Shown in pieces: positions 33,767 to 43,147 of a stretch of 64,000 nt of DNA. This DNA is from Hyaloraphidium curvatum. Its lineage: Eukaryota > Monoblepharomycota > Hyaloraphidiomycetes > Hyaloraphidiales > Hyaloraphidiaceae. Both the position numbers and the translations under genes were made by a program. The notes under the pieces are model-generated. The model was not told the origin of the DNA. It did not search any database and saw only the letters and a list, made by a program, of their open reading frames with translations. Location: positions 558,001-622,000 of the forward strand of contig JAIVFI010000015.1 of the NCBI GenBank assembly GCA_025558095.1, read 5' to 3'. The number at the start of each line of letters is the position of its first letter. The stretch's first letter is position 1.

Positions 33767-34236
33767 ATACTGTATAGCTCAGAGAGCTTCGAACAACACC
33801 CTCCCTGTGACTCTCCGGACCTCACGTACAGCACGCGATGTGACCGTGACCGTACGAGAAATTTCGTACACGATGCGCCCGTGTGACGCGTGACCGTGTA
33901 CGAGGTTTTGCGGCCGTCCCATTCCTCTCCCCACCGCTTTCGGAAACTGAGGCCGGGGCATTCTCATCATCCAATTGATCCGAATCGGACTCATCGTCTT
34001 CGCTTTGAGAAGCAGAAGACATTGTGGAGGGAGACGTTTCGGTGTTTGGTTGCTTATCGCGTGGAGGACGGGAGATCACGCACTCCGGTTTAGTCACCGC
34101 GATCTGGCCGGCAGTGTGACCAGGGGAATATAATTCGTACAGCTTCTAGAATGACCGTGACACCTGTACGGTAAATTTCGTACAGTTTTTCGGGTTGTGA
34201 CGCGTGATGTTCGAAGCTCTCTGAGCTATACAGTAT
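33767..34236. mobile_element. Short non-autonomous terminal-inverted-repeat element (MITE-like)
   Basis: A perfect 29-bp terminal inverted repeat: 33767..33795 begins ATACTGTATAGCTCAGAGAG, and 34208..34236 is its exact reverse complement. The similarity extends imperfectly about 12 bp further out on both sides. Just inside each end lies a palindrome around AAATTTCGTAC (33851..33870 and 34164..34185) and a copy of GTGACGCGTGA (33883 and 34197). The 470-bp interior has only a short acidic open frame (complement 33822..34097) and no transposase. No clear target-site duplication was found. The flanks 33582..33766 and 34237..34314 hold no gene. Confidence 0.8.
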
Positions 34237-34314
34237 CCGGCCACGGTGTCCACTTCCTCTAGCTGCGGATCTTTGTCTTGTCTTGCTGCGATCTACCAAT
34301 TCCGTCCCGCCAAA

Positions 34315-36045
34315 TCAGGTATCCCTCCTTGCCTCGGGCCAGAACCTCACCCCCTTCCTCGCCATTCCTCCTCCGACCCCGATCGCCGTCCCGTCCGCCC
34401 TCCAGCACGCCGCCCCCTGCATCGCCCCGTCCTCACCGAACGCCACCGCGCACATCCCGCCGCCGACCGTGGCGACCCTGACCGCGTCGTGCCCGCGCTT
34501 CTTGAGCTCTTCGACGACCGCGGCCGCGATCCCGGGCTCGATCTCGAGGTCGTACCCCTGCGTCCATACCCGCGGGGCCTCGACGGCCTCCTGCAGCGAC
34601 ATGCCGTGATCGAGCAGGTTGACGACGGCCTGCATCGCCGAGGGGAAGATCTTGAGCCCGCCGGGCAGGCCGAGGGCCAACCTGGGCTTGCCGTCCCGGG
34701 AGACGATCAGGGGCGACATGGAGGAGGTGACGCGCTTGCCGGGGGCCAGCGAGTTGGCGCGGCCGGGGTGGGGGTCGAAAACATACAGGTAGTTGTTGGG
34801 GATCATGCCCGTTCCCGGGACCATGTACCTCGCGCCGAAAAGCGAGTTGATGGTGAAGGTGCAGCAGAAGATCATTCCGGACGAGTCGGCGACGGTGAGG
34901 TGGGTGGTGTGCGAGTGCGGGTCGGCGACGCCGGGGCCGGCAAGGGGGGTGCCCGCCTCCACGCCGGGTTGGTAGCTTTGGGCGCGCTTCATGTCGAGCT
35001 CTGCGCGGCGCTCGGCGGCGTACTCGGGGGAGAGCAGGCGGGCGACGGGCACCGTGACGAAGGCCGGGTCGGCAGTTGCGGCGAGGCGGTCCGCAAAGGC
35101 GATCTTGGTCACCTCGGCGATCAGGTGCACGCCGTCGGCGGTGCCGAAGCCGGTATCGGCCACGTCCAGGCCCTCGAGGATGCCGAGCATCTGGCCGATG
35201 TGGAGCGGGCCGGCACAGGGGGGCGGGGGCCCGCGGATATCGTGCCCGCGGTAGGTGAAGTGCAGGACGTCGAGGTCGTGCGTGCGGTATCCGGCCAAGT
35301 CGGCCTCGGTCATGTGGCCCCCGTTGGCGGCCATGTCCTCCGCCACCTTCTTGCCCAACGGGCCGCCATACAGCGCACTGGGGCCGTCACGGACGACGGC
35401 CTCGAGCGTGCGGGCATAGTCGGCGTTGACGACGCGGTCGCCGGCCTTGATGGGCTTCCCTCCGGGGAGGAACACCTTGGAGATTTCGGGGTCCAGCGCC
35501 ATGTCCGCCGCGCACTCGGCCACGCAGCTGGCAAGGTACTCGGTGGCCACGAACCCGCGCTCGGCGTGCCTGATGGCCGGCGCCACCACGTCCGCCAGCG
35601 GCATCGTGCCCCACCGCTCCAGCATGGTGCACCACGCGAGCAGGTTCCCCGGCACGCCGACGGCTGCCCTGCCCACCGAGTTTTTCCTGCCCACGGCATC
35701 GAGCGAACCCTTTTTCGCTTCCGGATCGGGGGTAAAGGTCGTCGGGCCGACTGTTGCCGGGCAGCTAGCCTGCCCCTCCAGCACGTGGTGCGAGCCGTCG
35801 GCCAGCCGCACATGGGCGAAACCCCCGCCGAGCAGACCGACCATCATCGGCTCGACGACGGTGAGGGCAAACAGCGCGGCGACGGCGGCGTCGGCGGCGT
35901 TGCCGCCCGCCGCCAACATCTCGGCCGCGGCCGCCGACGCGAGCGGGTGGTTCGTGACGGCCATCCCGCGGCTGCCCGACGCGGGGCGCTTCTCGGTGGT
36001 GAACTGCGACCCCGCGCGGGCGCGCCACGAGGAGGAATCGGCCAT
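34315..36045 (-). CDS. Gamma-glutamyltransferase family protein
   Basis: Single exon, 576 aa from ATG 36045; the frame stays open upstream but the conserved part starts here. Family landmarks: MAVTNHPLASAAAAEMLAAGGNAADAAVAA, VVEPMMVGLLGGGF, and AAVGVPGNLLAW. The nucleophile region DPHSHTTHLTVADSSG follows, with the autoprocessing Thr at the start of TTHLTVAD. Then come NNYLYVFDP-type substrate loops, VTSSMSPLIV and GLPGGLKIFPSAMQAV. It is an Ntn-hydrolase cleaving gamma-glutamyl bonds such as in glutathione. No N-terminal signal peptide or anchor is visible from this start, so a cytosolic location or an oxamate-amidohydrolase/acylase-like relative is possible. Confidence 0.9.
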   Translation of the reverse strand: MADSSSWRARAGSQFTTEKRPASGSRGMAVTNHPLASAAAAEMLAAGGNAADAAVAALFALTVVEPMMVGLLGGGFAHVRLADGSHHVLEGQASCPATVGPTTFTPDPEAKKGSLDAVGRKNSVGRAAVGVPGNLLAWCTMLERWGTMPLADVVAPAIRHAERGFVATEYLASCVAECAADMALDPEISKVFLPGGKPIKAGDRVVNADYARTLEAVVRDGPSALYGGPLGKKVAEDMAANGGHMTEADLAGYRTHDLDVLHFTYRGHDIRGPPPPCAGPLHIGQMLGILEGLDVADTGFGTADGVHLIAEVTKIAFADRLAATADPAFVTVPVARLLSPEYAAERRAELDMKRAQSYQPGVEAGTPLAGPGVADPHSHTTHLTVADSSGMIFCCTFTINSLFGARYMVPGTGMIPNNYLYVFDPHPGRANSLAPGKRVTSSMSPLIVSRDGKPRLALGLPGGLKIFPSAMQAVVNLLDHGMSLQEAVEAPRVWTQGYDLEIEPGIAAAVVEELKKRGHDAVRVATVGGGMCAVAFGEDGAMQGAACWRADGTAIGVGGGMARKGVRFWPEARRDT

Positions 36046-36442
36046 TTCGCGCGGGGCGGGAAAGCAGCGGGGGGCACTTCTTCTGTCGGTTCCGGGGCGA
36101 GTCGACGGCGAGGAATCAATCTCCGGCGCGATATTCGACGTGGTCTTTGTCGCGATGTTGCCCGGCAAGACGCCCTCGCCGCGATGCGCTGCCGCGGGAG
36201 GCTGTACTCGGGGTTGGTAATGCCGGCGCCGATGCCTCACCCAAATTGCAGCCGAATCTCGATGACGACGGCTCGGAATGCGGACGACCAGCTAGCAGTG
36301 GAGATATATCCGTCCAGCCCGTCAAGATCATGAACCGCGGGCGCTCCCGCCCGTGACCATCCACCCGACCCTTCTGCTGCGCCCGATGTCTCCTCGCCCT
36401 CACACCCGGCTCGCGCGCGACCCACAGCAGCACTACCCGATG
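36046..36442. other. Intergenic, no gene seen
   Basis: Between the gamma-glutamyltransferase start and the membrane-family pseudogene; contains the in-frame upstream extension of the former up to 36240. Nothing else recognised. Confidence 0.4.
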
Positions 36443-37066
36443 GGTAACGTGCCGGCGCTCGCAGTTGCCAGGAGGCTGCACCACCGGGCCGTCAAGATCG
36501 CCCTGGAGGACCTGCTTTCTCGGTGCGCGACGGGCTCTGAGGTGCCGGATCCGTCCACGGAAGATCCCTACGTCCAGCTGCACTGGACCCTGTGCGCAAC
36601 CTACACGAACCAGCTGCGCTTCCTCTCGAACGGCCAGGGGTTGATAGTCGCCGCCCTCCCGCTTCTCGCGGTGTGCGGTATCGTCAACGCCGCCGTAGGC
36701 CGCTGCGTCCCGGCCTGGATAGCCCTCATCTTCTGCTACTTCGCAGTCTGGTTCGCCGTGCCCACGGCCATGGTCGCCGTCTGGAACCGCAACATCGTCT
36801 CGGTCGCGGAGCTGTACCGCAACGCGCAGGAGAGGCTGGTGCTCCTCGAGCCCGAGTCGGCATCTCCCGCGGCGCAGGAGCGGCACGGGAGGCGTTGGGC
36901 CTGCTGAGGGAGGGCATCGCCGCGCACAGGGGAACGTTCATGGGGTTGACGGTCCGGCTGGGAACCGTGAGAACTTACCTGGCCACGCTCTTCAAGGCTG
37001 CTGGGCCTGTGGACGCTGGCGGGGGGCCGGGATCGCGATCGCGGTCGACTCGGTCTGCCCGGGGTA
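36443..37066 (+). pseudogene. Truncated and frameshifted membrane-family copy C
   Basis: Near-identical at DNA level to 40462..41085 of copy D, only a few percent different, from PALAVARRLHHRAVKI to the C-terminal signature. The 5' half is missing. At least three small deletions break the frame: one base near 36890, two bases near 36993 and two bases near 37018, each judged against copy D. Homology begins abruptly at about 36443. This is a recent, dead 3' fragment of copy D or of a common ancestor. Confidence 0.85.
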
Positions 37067-37106
37067 GATTACATATGCGAACGTGACAGAGTGCAACAAG
37101 GCAAGA

Positions 37107-38552
37107 TCACGCCGCCACCGCAAGCGCTGCCATTGCAACCAGTGTCCCCATCCATCCGGAAGCCCCCGAGGCTCCGACCCGCACCGCGCCCGACTCGGGC
37201 CTCGCATCCGTCGGCGGGGGGGGCTCCCCCGGGCACGACTCCACACGTCCCGTCGCGAAGACCAGTTCCGCCCTATCACACCACGCGGCCCTCTGGGTGC
37301 CATTGGTCCGCTCCGGGCACAGAAAGCCGGCGACGACGCGATTGTTTACCAGGGCCGCCGGCGCGGGCTCGCTGGGGGCCAGCTCTGTGCATTCACCGTC
37401 GACGAACCACGAGCATGCCGGGCCCGAGAAAAACGCCAGATCCGGGACGAAGGTACCGTTCCGCGGGCCGGCGCAGGCGACCCGCGGGCCGCGCCCGCCG
37501 TCCGCCGGGGTCAGCTCGGCGGCGAGGAAGTAGTGCCCCTGGTCATCGGGGTGGTAGGAGCGCAGGCACCGCGTGGTGCCTGCCTCCGGTGGGCATCCGG
37601 GCTGCTCGCAGAGGGGTTCGGGCGGGAGGGTGTCGTTGAGCGCCAGGGCGAGCGCGGCGGGGCACCACGGGAAGGTCGATGCCATGCCGTTGCAGGCGAC
37701 GTTGTTCGGAAAGCCTTTCACAGCGAGGCTGTAGTCGGGGCCGGGGAAGAGATGCGTGCATCCTTGGTCGCAAAAGTAGGCGCAGGAAAGCTCGGTTCGG
37801 AGCGGAAGCCCGTTCGGATTCGAGGGGAAGCCCGTTGCGCACTGGCCGTCCGTTTGGTTCCCGAAGCCGATGCGGCGAACCGATATGTACAGCCCCGGTA
37901 AAGGGCCGTCGCAGGTGCGCATGCATGTCCAGTCGCCGGTCCAGGGCGTGTTGTTGGCGACCAGGTGGGACAGGTCGGAGCAGCTGGCCGATTCCGGGAC
38001 CGGCGTGCCGAACAGCGACGAGTGCGCCTCGACGCACCACGGCACAAACGAGGTGATGTTGGTGATGTTCTTCTCCCCGTCCGGCCCAATGCATTCGGTC
38101 GGCCCGGCCGACTGCGGTGCCGGGCCGATGGCGTCGAGGCACCACGGGTCCGAGAAGAGCGTGCAAGTGCCGTTCCCCCGGCAGGCAACCGACGCGCTGC
38201 CGTACCACCCCGCCGCGCGTGCGTCCTCGACAGCGACGAACGCGCAGCCCAGGGACGGGATGCGCACGCAGCTGCCGCGCCGCTCGCACTCGGCCGGCCC
38301 CGGCGCGAAATCCCGACCGCGCACCCGCCGGCCGACGCCGACCACCCGGTCGCCGCCCTCGCACGCGCCGACGCAGCGCACCCGCGACCCGCCGTAGCCG
38401 CTGTCAGACCAGCGGCCGTAGACGCAGTTGATGAGGCCCGTGGCGGGGTCGAGCCATTCCTGCTGGTTGAGGCCGCTGTGCGAGGCCCGGGAGGCGGGCA
38501 CAAGGACGAGGAGGGCGACTGCAGAGAGGTAGCAGACAGTGAGTGTTCGCAT
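37107..38552 (-). CDS. Cys-rich secreted protein, probable GPI-anchored surface protein
   Basis: Single exon, 481 aa. An N-terminal signal peptide (LSAVALLVLVPASRA) is followed by more than 35 cysteines, several N-glycosylation sequons (NGT, NIT, NQT, NDT) and many Trp/Pro. At the C-terminus a Gly/Ser spacer is followed by a terminal hydrophobic run (WMGTLVAMAALAVAA) with nothing after it, the layout of a GPI-attachment signal. Internal segments of the type WC..A..L / PWC..A..S suggest an ancient Cys-rich repeat. No known domain is recognised. It lies between dead copy C and relic genes. Confidence 0.7.
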   Translation of the reverse strand: MRTLTVCYLSAVALLVLVPASRASHSGLNQQEWLDPATGLINCVYGRWSDSGYGGSRVRCVGACEGGDRVVGVGRRVRGRDFAPGPAECERRGSCVRIPSLGCAFVAVEDARAAGWYGSASVACRGNGTCTLFSDPWCLDAIGPAPQSAGPTECIGPDGEKNITNITSFVPWCVEAHSSLFGTPVPESASCSDLSHLVANNTPWTGDWTCMRTCDGPLPGLYISVRRIGFGNQTDGQCATGFPSNPNGLPLRTELSCAYFCDQGCTHLFPGPDYSLAVKGFPNNVACNGMASTFPWCPAALALALNDTLPPEPLCEQPGCPPEAGTTRCLRSYHPDDQGHYFLAAELTPADGGRGPRVACAGPRNGTFVPDLAFFSGPACSWFVDGECTELAPSEPAPAALVNNRVVAGFLCPERTNGTQRAAWCDRAELVFATGRVESCPGEPPPPTDARPESGAVRVGASGASGWMGTLVAMAALAVAA

Positions 38553-38743
38553 AGGTGTGTTTGGTTCAGTTTTGTCGTGTGACTCAGTGAGGGGCGGAGC
38601 AGCGGCAAGTTCGGGAAGGCGGGGGGGGGTTTCTCATTCAATCCGCGGATCCGGGAGACAGTCGCTTGGACACGGACCCAACCAGAATCAATCGTGCATC
38701 TGCCCGGCATCCGCCGAGGCTCGTCTCGGGCCCCCCTCGGTTC

Positions 38744-38845
38744 TGGGGCTTGCATGGCCCTCGCCGCCCGCGCAGCCGTGGTGACCCGCTGCGGCGAGTG
38801 CGACGCCAACGCGCACTGCGAGTACAGCGTGGTGTTCGGCGAGCA
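38744..38845 (+). pseudogene. Fragment of the EGF/PAN secreted gene at 43148
   Basis: About 100 bp nearly identical to 43176..43278, encoding the end of the signal peptide and RCGECDANAHCEYSVVFGE. Similarity stops abruptly at 38845, where unrelated sequence follows. The start codon region is altered. A broken duplicate. Confidence 0.8.
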
Positions 38846-38999
38846 AGAAGAGTTGCTGCCGCTGCAACTTTGTTCCAGAACCTCCACAAAGATCAACTTC
38901 CGCAGGGCAACCATGGAGCCCTACAATGCAAACCCTCCCTTCCCGCATGCGTGCTCTTGGCTTGAACAACAGAAACTCCATCACGAAGATCTGGAAACA

Positions 39000-39497
39000 A
39001 AGTCCTCGAAACAAAACCTGGGACCCGGGTACTCTTTTGCCTGGCCACCTGCCCCAGAGACAGCGGACGCCTTTGCCCCGGTGGTCTCGTCCTCGATGCA
39101 GTGGACGAACGCGTCCACCACGCCTTCCATGGGTGTCCAGACCTCCAGACGATTTGAACATGCTTGCAAAAGTCGGATTCTCTGAAATGGCGTCGGGGTC
39201 GTCACCGAACGTCTTGAACTGGCGATCGATGGCGTTGGCTCCAAACGAAGGCATCATGTTCGAGCAGCCCAACGTACCCAGGACTCCAAACAAAGCCCGG
39301 TAGTACAGCAGAATATCGGATTGGATACGGCTCCTTGCCGGCGTTCTTTGCATCCCACTCGAGGCAGGATTGGGTGTTGACCACGAACTGGCCACGATCC
39401 GCGAGGTCAGGCGATCCCCGAAGTGAAGCACCGCACTCGAAGAGACCGTGCTTCCGCCCGTAACCAGAGCGGCTTTGCCGCGGATTTCGAAAACCAT
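39000..39497 (-). pseudogene. Decayed short-chain dehydrogenase (SDR) gene
   Basis: The minus strand from ATG 39497 reads VFEIRGKAALVTGGST, the start and Gly-rich nucleotide-binding turn of an SDR, but then loses the usual GIG motif and changes frame. SDR-like pieces continue in other frames: a NENPTF-type segment (SENPTFASMFKS) and, shifted by one, TPMEGVVDAFVHCIEDETTG followed by KASAVSG, typical of an SDR C-terminus. The central catalytic Tyr-x3-Lys region is not recognisable. Interpreted as an inactivated gene with deletions; unresolved introns are a less likely alternative. Confidence 0.6.
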
Positions 39498-39612
39498 TGC
39501 CGTTACTTGTTGCCCGCGGTGCAGGCCGTCTCGGAATGTTCGCACGATCGACGCGATCGCGTCAGCCATCCTCCTCGCGGTCCCCGCAACAGCGCTGTTT
39601 GTCTTCCAGGCG

Positions 39613-41085
39613 ATGGCAGTGCTATTCACGGACCGCGAGTGGCTCGCCCTGTTCCCGGCCCAACCTCCGCCGGACCCGTCTCTCTTCCGCGGGCCACTTC
39701 CCGACCCGGCAAGGGAGCTCCGCGCCGCGGACGCGCTTTCCTTCGACGCGCTCGTCTCCAATCTGCCGGACGCGCTCCTGCGAGCGCAGGTGATCGCCGC
39801 GCGCCGCCTGGAGCCGCTGGCCGCCCGTTTCATTGTGCGCTACTCGGCGCTCGGCGCACTGACAATGGCGCTCTACGGCGCCGCAGTGGCCTTCAACGAC
39901 GGGCGGTACGGAGGGCCGCAGGTCGCCACGGGCTTCGCGACCATCGCCGCGCCTTTCGCCTTCCTCATTGGGACCATCGCGGCTACCCGCTTCCGCGAAG
40001 GCAGCTGGGCCCGCATCTACCGCCCCGTCGGCGAGCTCAAGAAGGGCGAGGTTCCGGCTCCCGCGGAAGACTTTAGCGCCCACCCTTTCGCGGGCATTGC
40101 CCGCTGGACCCAGCTGGTCTCCTTGCCGCCCAAGGCGGACGCCAAGGACGAGGAGAACGGCGGCGCGTCCGCGCCGACGGACAAGCTGACGGCGCACGAC
40201 CCGGACGACCCGGATTGCCCCTGCGGCCTTGCCACATGCCTCGGAGACGCGCCGAGATCGGCCGGCAGGCAGCGCGTGGTCCAGGTCGTCGTCCAGCTTG
40301 TGGAAGAGCTGGTGCAATTCGTTTTGACCGTGTGGACGCCGCTCGTGGTGCTCGGGGCGTCCGTGTGGACCTCGCCGTGGTCTGCACCGATCGCGGCGCT
40401 GTACTGCTGCGTGCTCGTGGTGCACGCCCCCGCGACCACCTTAGGAACGACGCAGACCAATTTGCCGGCGCTCGCGGTTGCCAGGAGGCTCCACCACCGG
40501 GCCGTGAAGATCGCCCTGGAGGACCTGCTTTCTCGGTGCGCGACTGGTTCCGAGGTGCCGGATCCGTCCACGGAAGAGCGCTACGTCCAGCTCCACTGGA
40601 CGTTGTGCGCGACTTACACGAACCATCTGCACTTCCTCTCGAACGGCCAGGGGTTGATTGTCACCGCGCTCCCGCTTCTCGCAGTGTGCGGGATCGTCAA
40701 CGCCGCCGTAGGCCGCTGCGTCCCGGCCTGGATAGCCCTCATCTTCTGCTACTTCGCAGTCTGGTTCGCCGTGCCCACGGCCATGGTCGCCGTCTGGAAC
40801 CGCAACATCGTCTCGGTCGCGGAGCTGTACCGCAACGCGCAGGAGAGGCTGGTGCTCCTCGAGCCCGAGTCGGCATCTCCCGCGGCGCTGGAGCGCCACG
40901 GGAGGCTGTTGGGCCTGCTGAGGGAGGGCATCGCCGCGCGCAGGGGAACGTTCATGGGGTTGACGGTCGGGCTGGGGACCGTGAGGACGTACCTGGCCAC
41001 GCTCTTCACGGTGCTGCTGGGCCTGTGGACGCTGCTGCGGGGGGCCGGGATCGCGATCACGGTCGACTCGGTCTGCCCGGGATAG
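39613..41085 (+). CDS. Seven-hydrophobic-segment membrane protein, family copy D (intact)
   Basis: Single exon, 490 aa; ATG 39613 chosen because the LFP motif (REWLALFPAQPPPDPSLF) follows directly and sequence upstream belongs to the SDR relic. Hydrophobic segments are at about 73-94, 105-125, 237-252, 258-275, 348-367, 371-394 and 457-478. The loop between segments 2 and 3 carries HPFAGIARWTQL (157-168) and CPCGLATCLGDAP (202-214), which may form a metal-binding or disulphide knot. A basic helical loop (RRLHHRAVKIALEDLL) follows segment 4. The C-terminus ends GLWTLLRGAGIAITVDSVC. It shares these features with copies B and F. Copy C is its dead partial duplicate. Function unknown; receptor-like topology is inferred. 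Confidence 0.75.
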   Translation: MAVLFTDREWLALFPAQPPPDPSLFRGPLPDPARELRAADALSFDALVSNLPDALLRAQVIAARRLEPLAARFIVRYSALGALTMALYGAAVAFNDGRYGGPQVATGFATIAAPFAFLIGTIAATRFREGSWARIYRPVGELKKGEVPAPAEDFSAHPFAGIARWTQLVSLPPKADAKDEENGGASAPTDKLTAHDPDDPDCPCGLATCLGDAPRSAGRQRVVQVVVQLVEELVQFVLTVWTPLVVLGASVWTSPWSAPIAALYCCVLVVHAPATTLGTTQTNLPALAVARRLHHRAVKIALEDLLSRCATGSEVPDPSTEERYVQLHWTLCATYTNHLHFLSNGQGLIVTALPLLAVCGIVNAAVGRCVPAWIALIFCYFAVWFAVPTAMVAVWNRNIVSVAELYRNAQERLVLLEPESASPAALERHGRLLGLLREGIAARRGTFMGLTVGLGTVRTYLATLFTVLLGLWTLLRGAGIAITVDSVCPG

Positions 41086-41311
41086 ATAGCCCGACAGCAC
41101 ATGCTATGCACACGAATGTAACGCAGATTGCACGAAGGGACAACCACGACGCCGCTGCAAGGCCGGCCACAATTACTAGCGCCACTATCCGTGCTGTGGA
41201 ATTCAATCAGTCAATGGAGGATTTGACTTCGTTGATTGCACCAGCCTTGGAATGACTGACTGACAGACAGTGCGCAACGCGTGAATGGCACCGTGGGGTT
41301 CGTGCGCTCAA

Positions 41312-42844
41312 ATGGAACCTTGGGTGCGGAGCACTCTCCTCTGCGCCGTGCTATCGGTCGCTTTGGCGGGCGGGGCGGCGGGGGCGCCGTGCACTCTTGA
41401 CGGAGGGTGTGTGGCGCTGCCAGCGCATCTGCCGCCGCTGGCCTTCTTAGTGCCTACCGTCCCTGCTTCGATGCAGCCGGTTCATCGAATCATGCACCGA
41501 CGTCCGGCTGGACGGCTCTGTCGTGCGCGCGTCGTGCATGAACTGCGCCGGCAGAGCATCGTCCGCGGACTTCGACCTGCGGGCCGCGGTCGGCAACACG
41601 GACGGGCAGCTCTTCTTTCCGGGCACAGGATTGACCTCGTCGTGTGTTCTACGCTCTCTTTCGGTCGCGGGCGGCCGGGCGATGCTGGCGGCATCCTGCT
41701 CGGACCACAAAGGGACGCCGCGGGAAACGAGCCTGGATCTCAACTACGTGCTCAACAACGGCTGCGGAGTCCTCAAAGTATTTCGCTCGGATTGCACCGT
41801 CGAGGGCTCTATTGCGTCCTCTAATCCCGGAGCCACTTGCAGCTTGGATGACAAGTTGGTCGTGCTCTCCCCTTTGAAGGCGGACGAACTGAACCCGAGC
41901 CGTTCCGCTCACAGCGGGTTCTCGCAGTCGTGCTCGGCCATGAGGCTGGACGGTTTTGTTCTCCGCGCGTCATGCATCGCCTGCGACGGCACAACGTCTT
42001 CCACGAACATCGACCTGAGCAGAATCATCACCAACAGCTTTGGCACGCTCTCTTTTCCGGGGCAAGATTTTGCCCTGACGTGCAGCTCTGTTTCGCTAGT
42101 TTCGTCCAACGGTCCGTCCCTGCCCTCCGCCACCAGGTGATAGTGCTGATTTCGCGACGATCGGCCTCCGCAGGTGGACCAAACAAGACTCTCAGCGCAT
42201 CCTGCCGCGACGGCAAAGTCAGCACGCTGTACGCAACCCAGATGGATCTGGACTACATCCTGGCTAATCGGTGTGGACGCCTGGCCGCCGCCGGATCGGG
42301 TTGTACGTTCGTCGGCTCTTCGTCACTGGCTTCACCGCCCGCCGCGCAGCCTGTCGCACAACCTTCCGCCCAGCCCGTCGCGCAACCCTCCGCGCAGCCA
42401 GTCGCGCAACCCTCCGCCGCCGCTCCTACGATTTCCCAACCGGTCTCGGGCCTATCCATGGGCGCGATCGCCGGGATCGCGGTCGGCGCTTCGGTTGGCG
42501 CAGCCGCCCTTGGCGCCGGCCTGTTTGTTCTGCTGCGTCGGCCCGCTCACGGCTCACACGTCCTCGAGGAGCCCGAGGCGGTAGCATTGCCTCCTCACGA
42601 TGCCTCCCCGGACTTTGGGTCCAACGGGGACGCCCCGGCCCGCCCTTCTCCAAACGAAGACGTCGCGGCCCGTCCCCCGCCCAACGAGGACGCCGCGACC
42701 TGCGTGATCTGCATGGACCGGCCGAAGAACACCGTGGTCCGGCCCTGCAAGCACCTGGCCATGTGCGCAGAATGCGCCGCAACGGTCGAGAGCTGCCCGC
42801 TGTGCCGCGGAAGGGTGGCCAGCGTGGAGACGCTCTTCGTGTGA
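41312..42844 (+). CDS. Cyanovirin-N double domain / transmembrane / RING receptor-like protein
   Basis: Exons 41312..41406, 41477..42111 and 42174..42844; introns of 70 and 62 nt, both needed to keep frame; 466 aa. Signal peptide (residues 1-24). CVNH domain 1 spans about 37-133 (SCTDVRLDGSVVRASC, TSLDLNYVLNNGCGVL). CVNH domain 2 spans about 178-279 (GFSQSCSAMRLDGFVLRASC, TNIDLSRIITNSFGTLSF, MDLDYILANRCGRL). A Gln-Pro-Val-Ala stalk of three 8-residue repeats (300-323) leads to one membrane helix (338-364), a Pro/Asp-rich cytosolic linker with two PNEDxAA repeats, and a C-terminal C3HC4 RING (420-454: C-x2-C-x11-C-x-H-x3-C-x2-C-x6-C-x2-C). CVNH domains bind mannose-rich glycans; a RING suggests E3 ligase signalling inside the cell. 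Confidence 0.82.
42344..42418. repeat. 24-bp coding tandem repeat
   Basis: Three near-identical 24-bp units encode the AQPVAQPS repeats of the extracellular stalk of the CVNH-RING protein. Confidence 0.9.
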
Positions 42845-43147
42845 CCGCGGTGCGTTTGGGGTGGAGTAGAAGGAAAAGGTGCGTGTGAAGGACCTTTCTA
42901 TCCATGCATAATCCACTGTGCAATGCCATGGCATGCATGCCCGCCATGCGGCGTGTCCGTGCGCTCCAGGCGGTTCGTTAGTCAGCCAGCGCGGAACGTC
43001 CGGCGGGAGACGCGACCAAATGCCTGAAACGAAAGTCAGTCAGTCAGGGCCAGGCACTCCCGATACTACGCAAGAAGGTGCGCGGCTGCTTCGCCGGGGC
43101 TCGCGCAGGCGGGATGCGCTGAATGCTGTCCGCCGTCGTCGCGGCAG
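42845..43147. other. Intergenic, no gene seen
   Basis: 3' flank of the CVNH-RING gene and promoter side of the EGF/PAN gene. A short GTCA tetranucleotide run at about 43034 is the only feature. Confidence 0.4.

Larger units (their letters stand above)
38553..39612. other. Gene graveyard between surface gene and membrane-family copy D
   Basis: About 1 kb without an intact gene. It holds the fragment at 38744..38845 and the SDR relic at 39000..39497. The rest (promoter side of the GPI-like gene and of copy D) shows nothing more. Confidence 0.6.

Noticed and set aside
34246-36333. 695-codon plus-strand frame
   Set aside because: Antisense of gamma-glutamyltransferase; His/Gly/Arg-rich with no domain.
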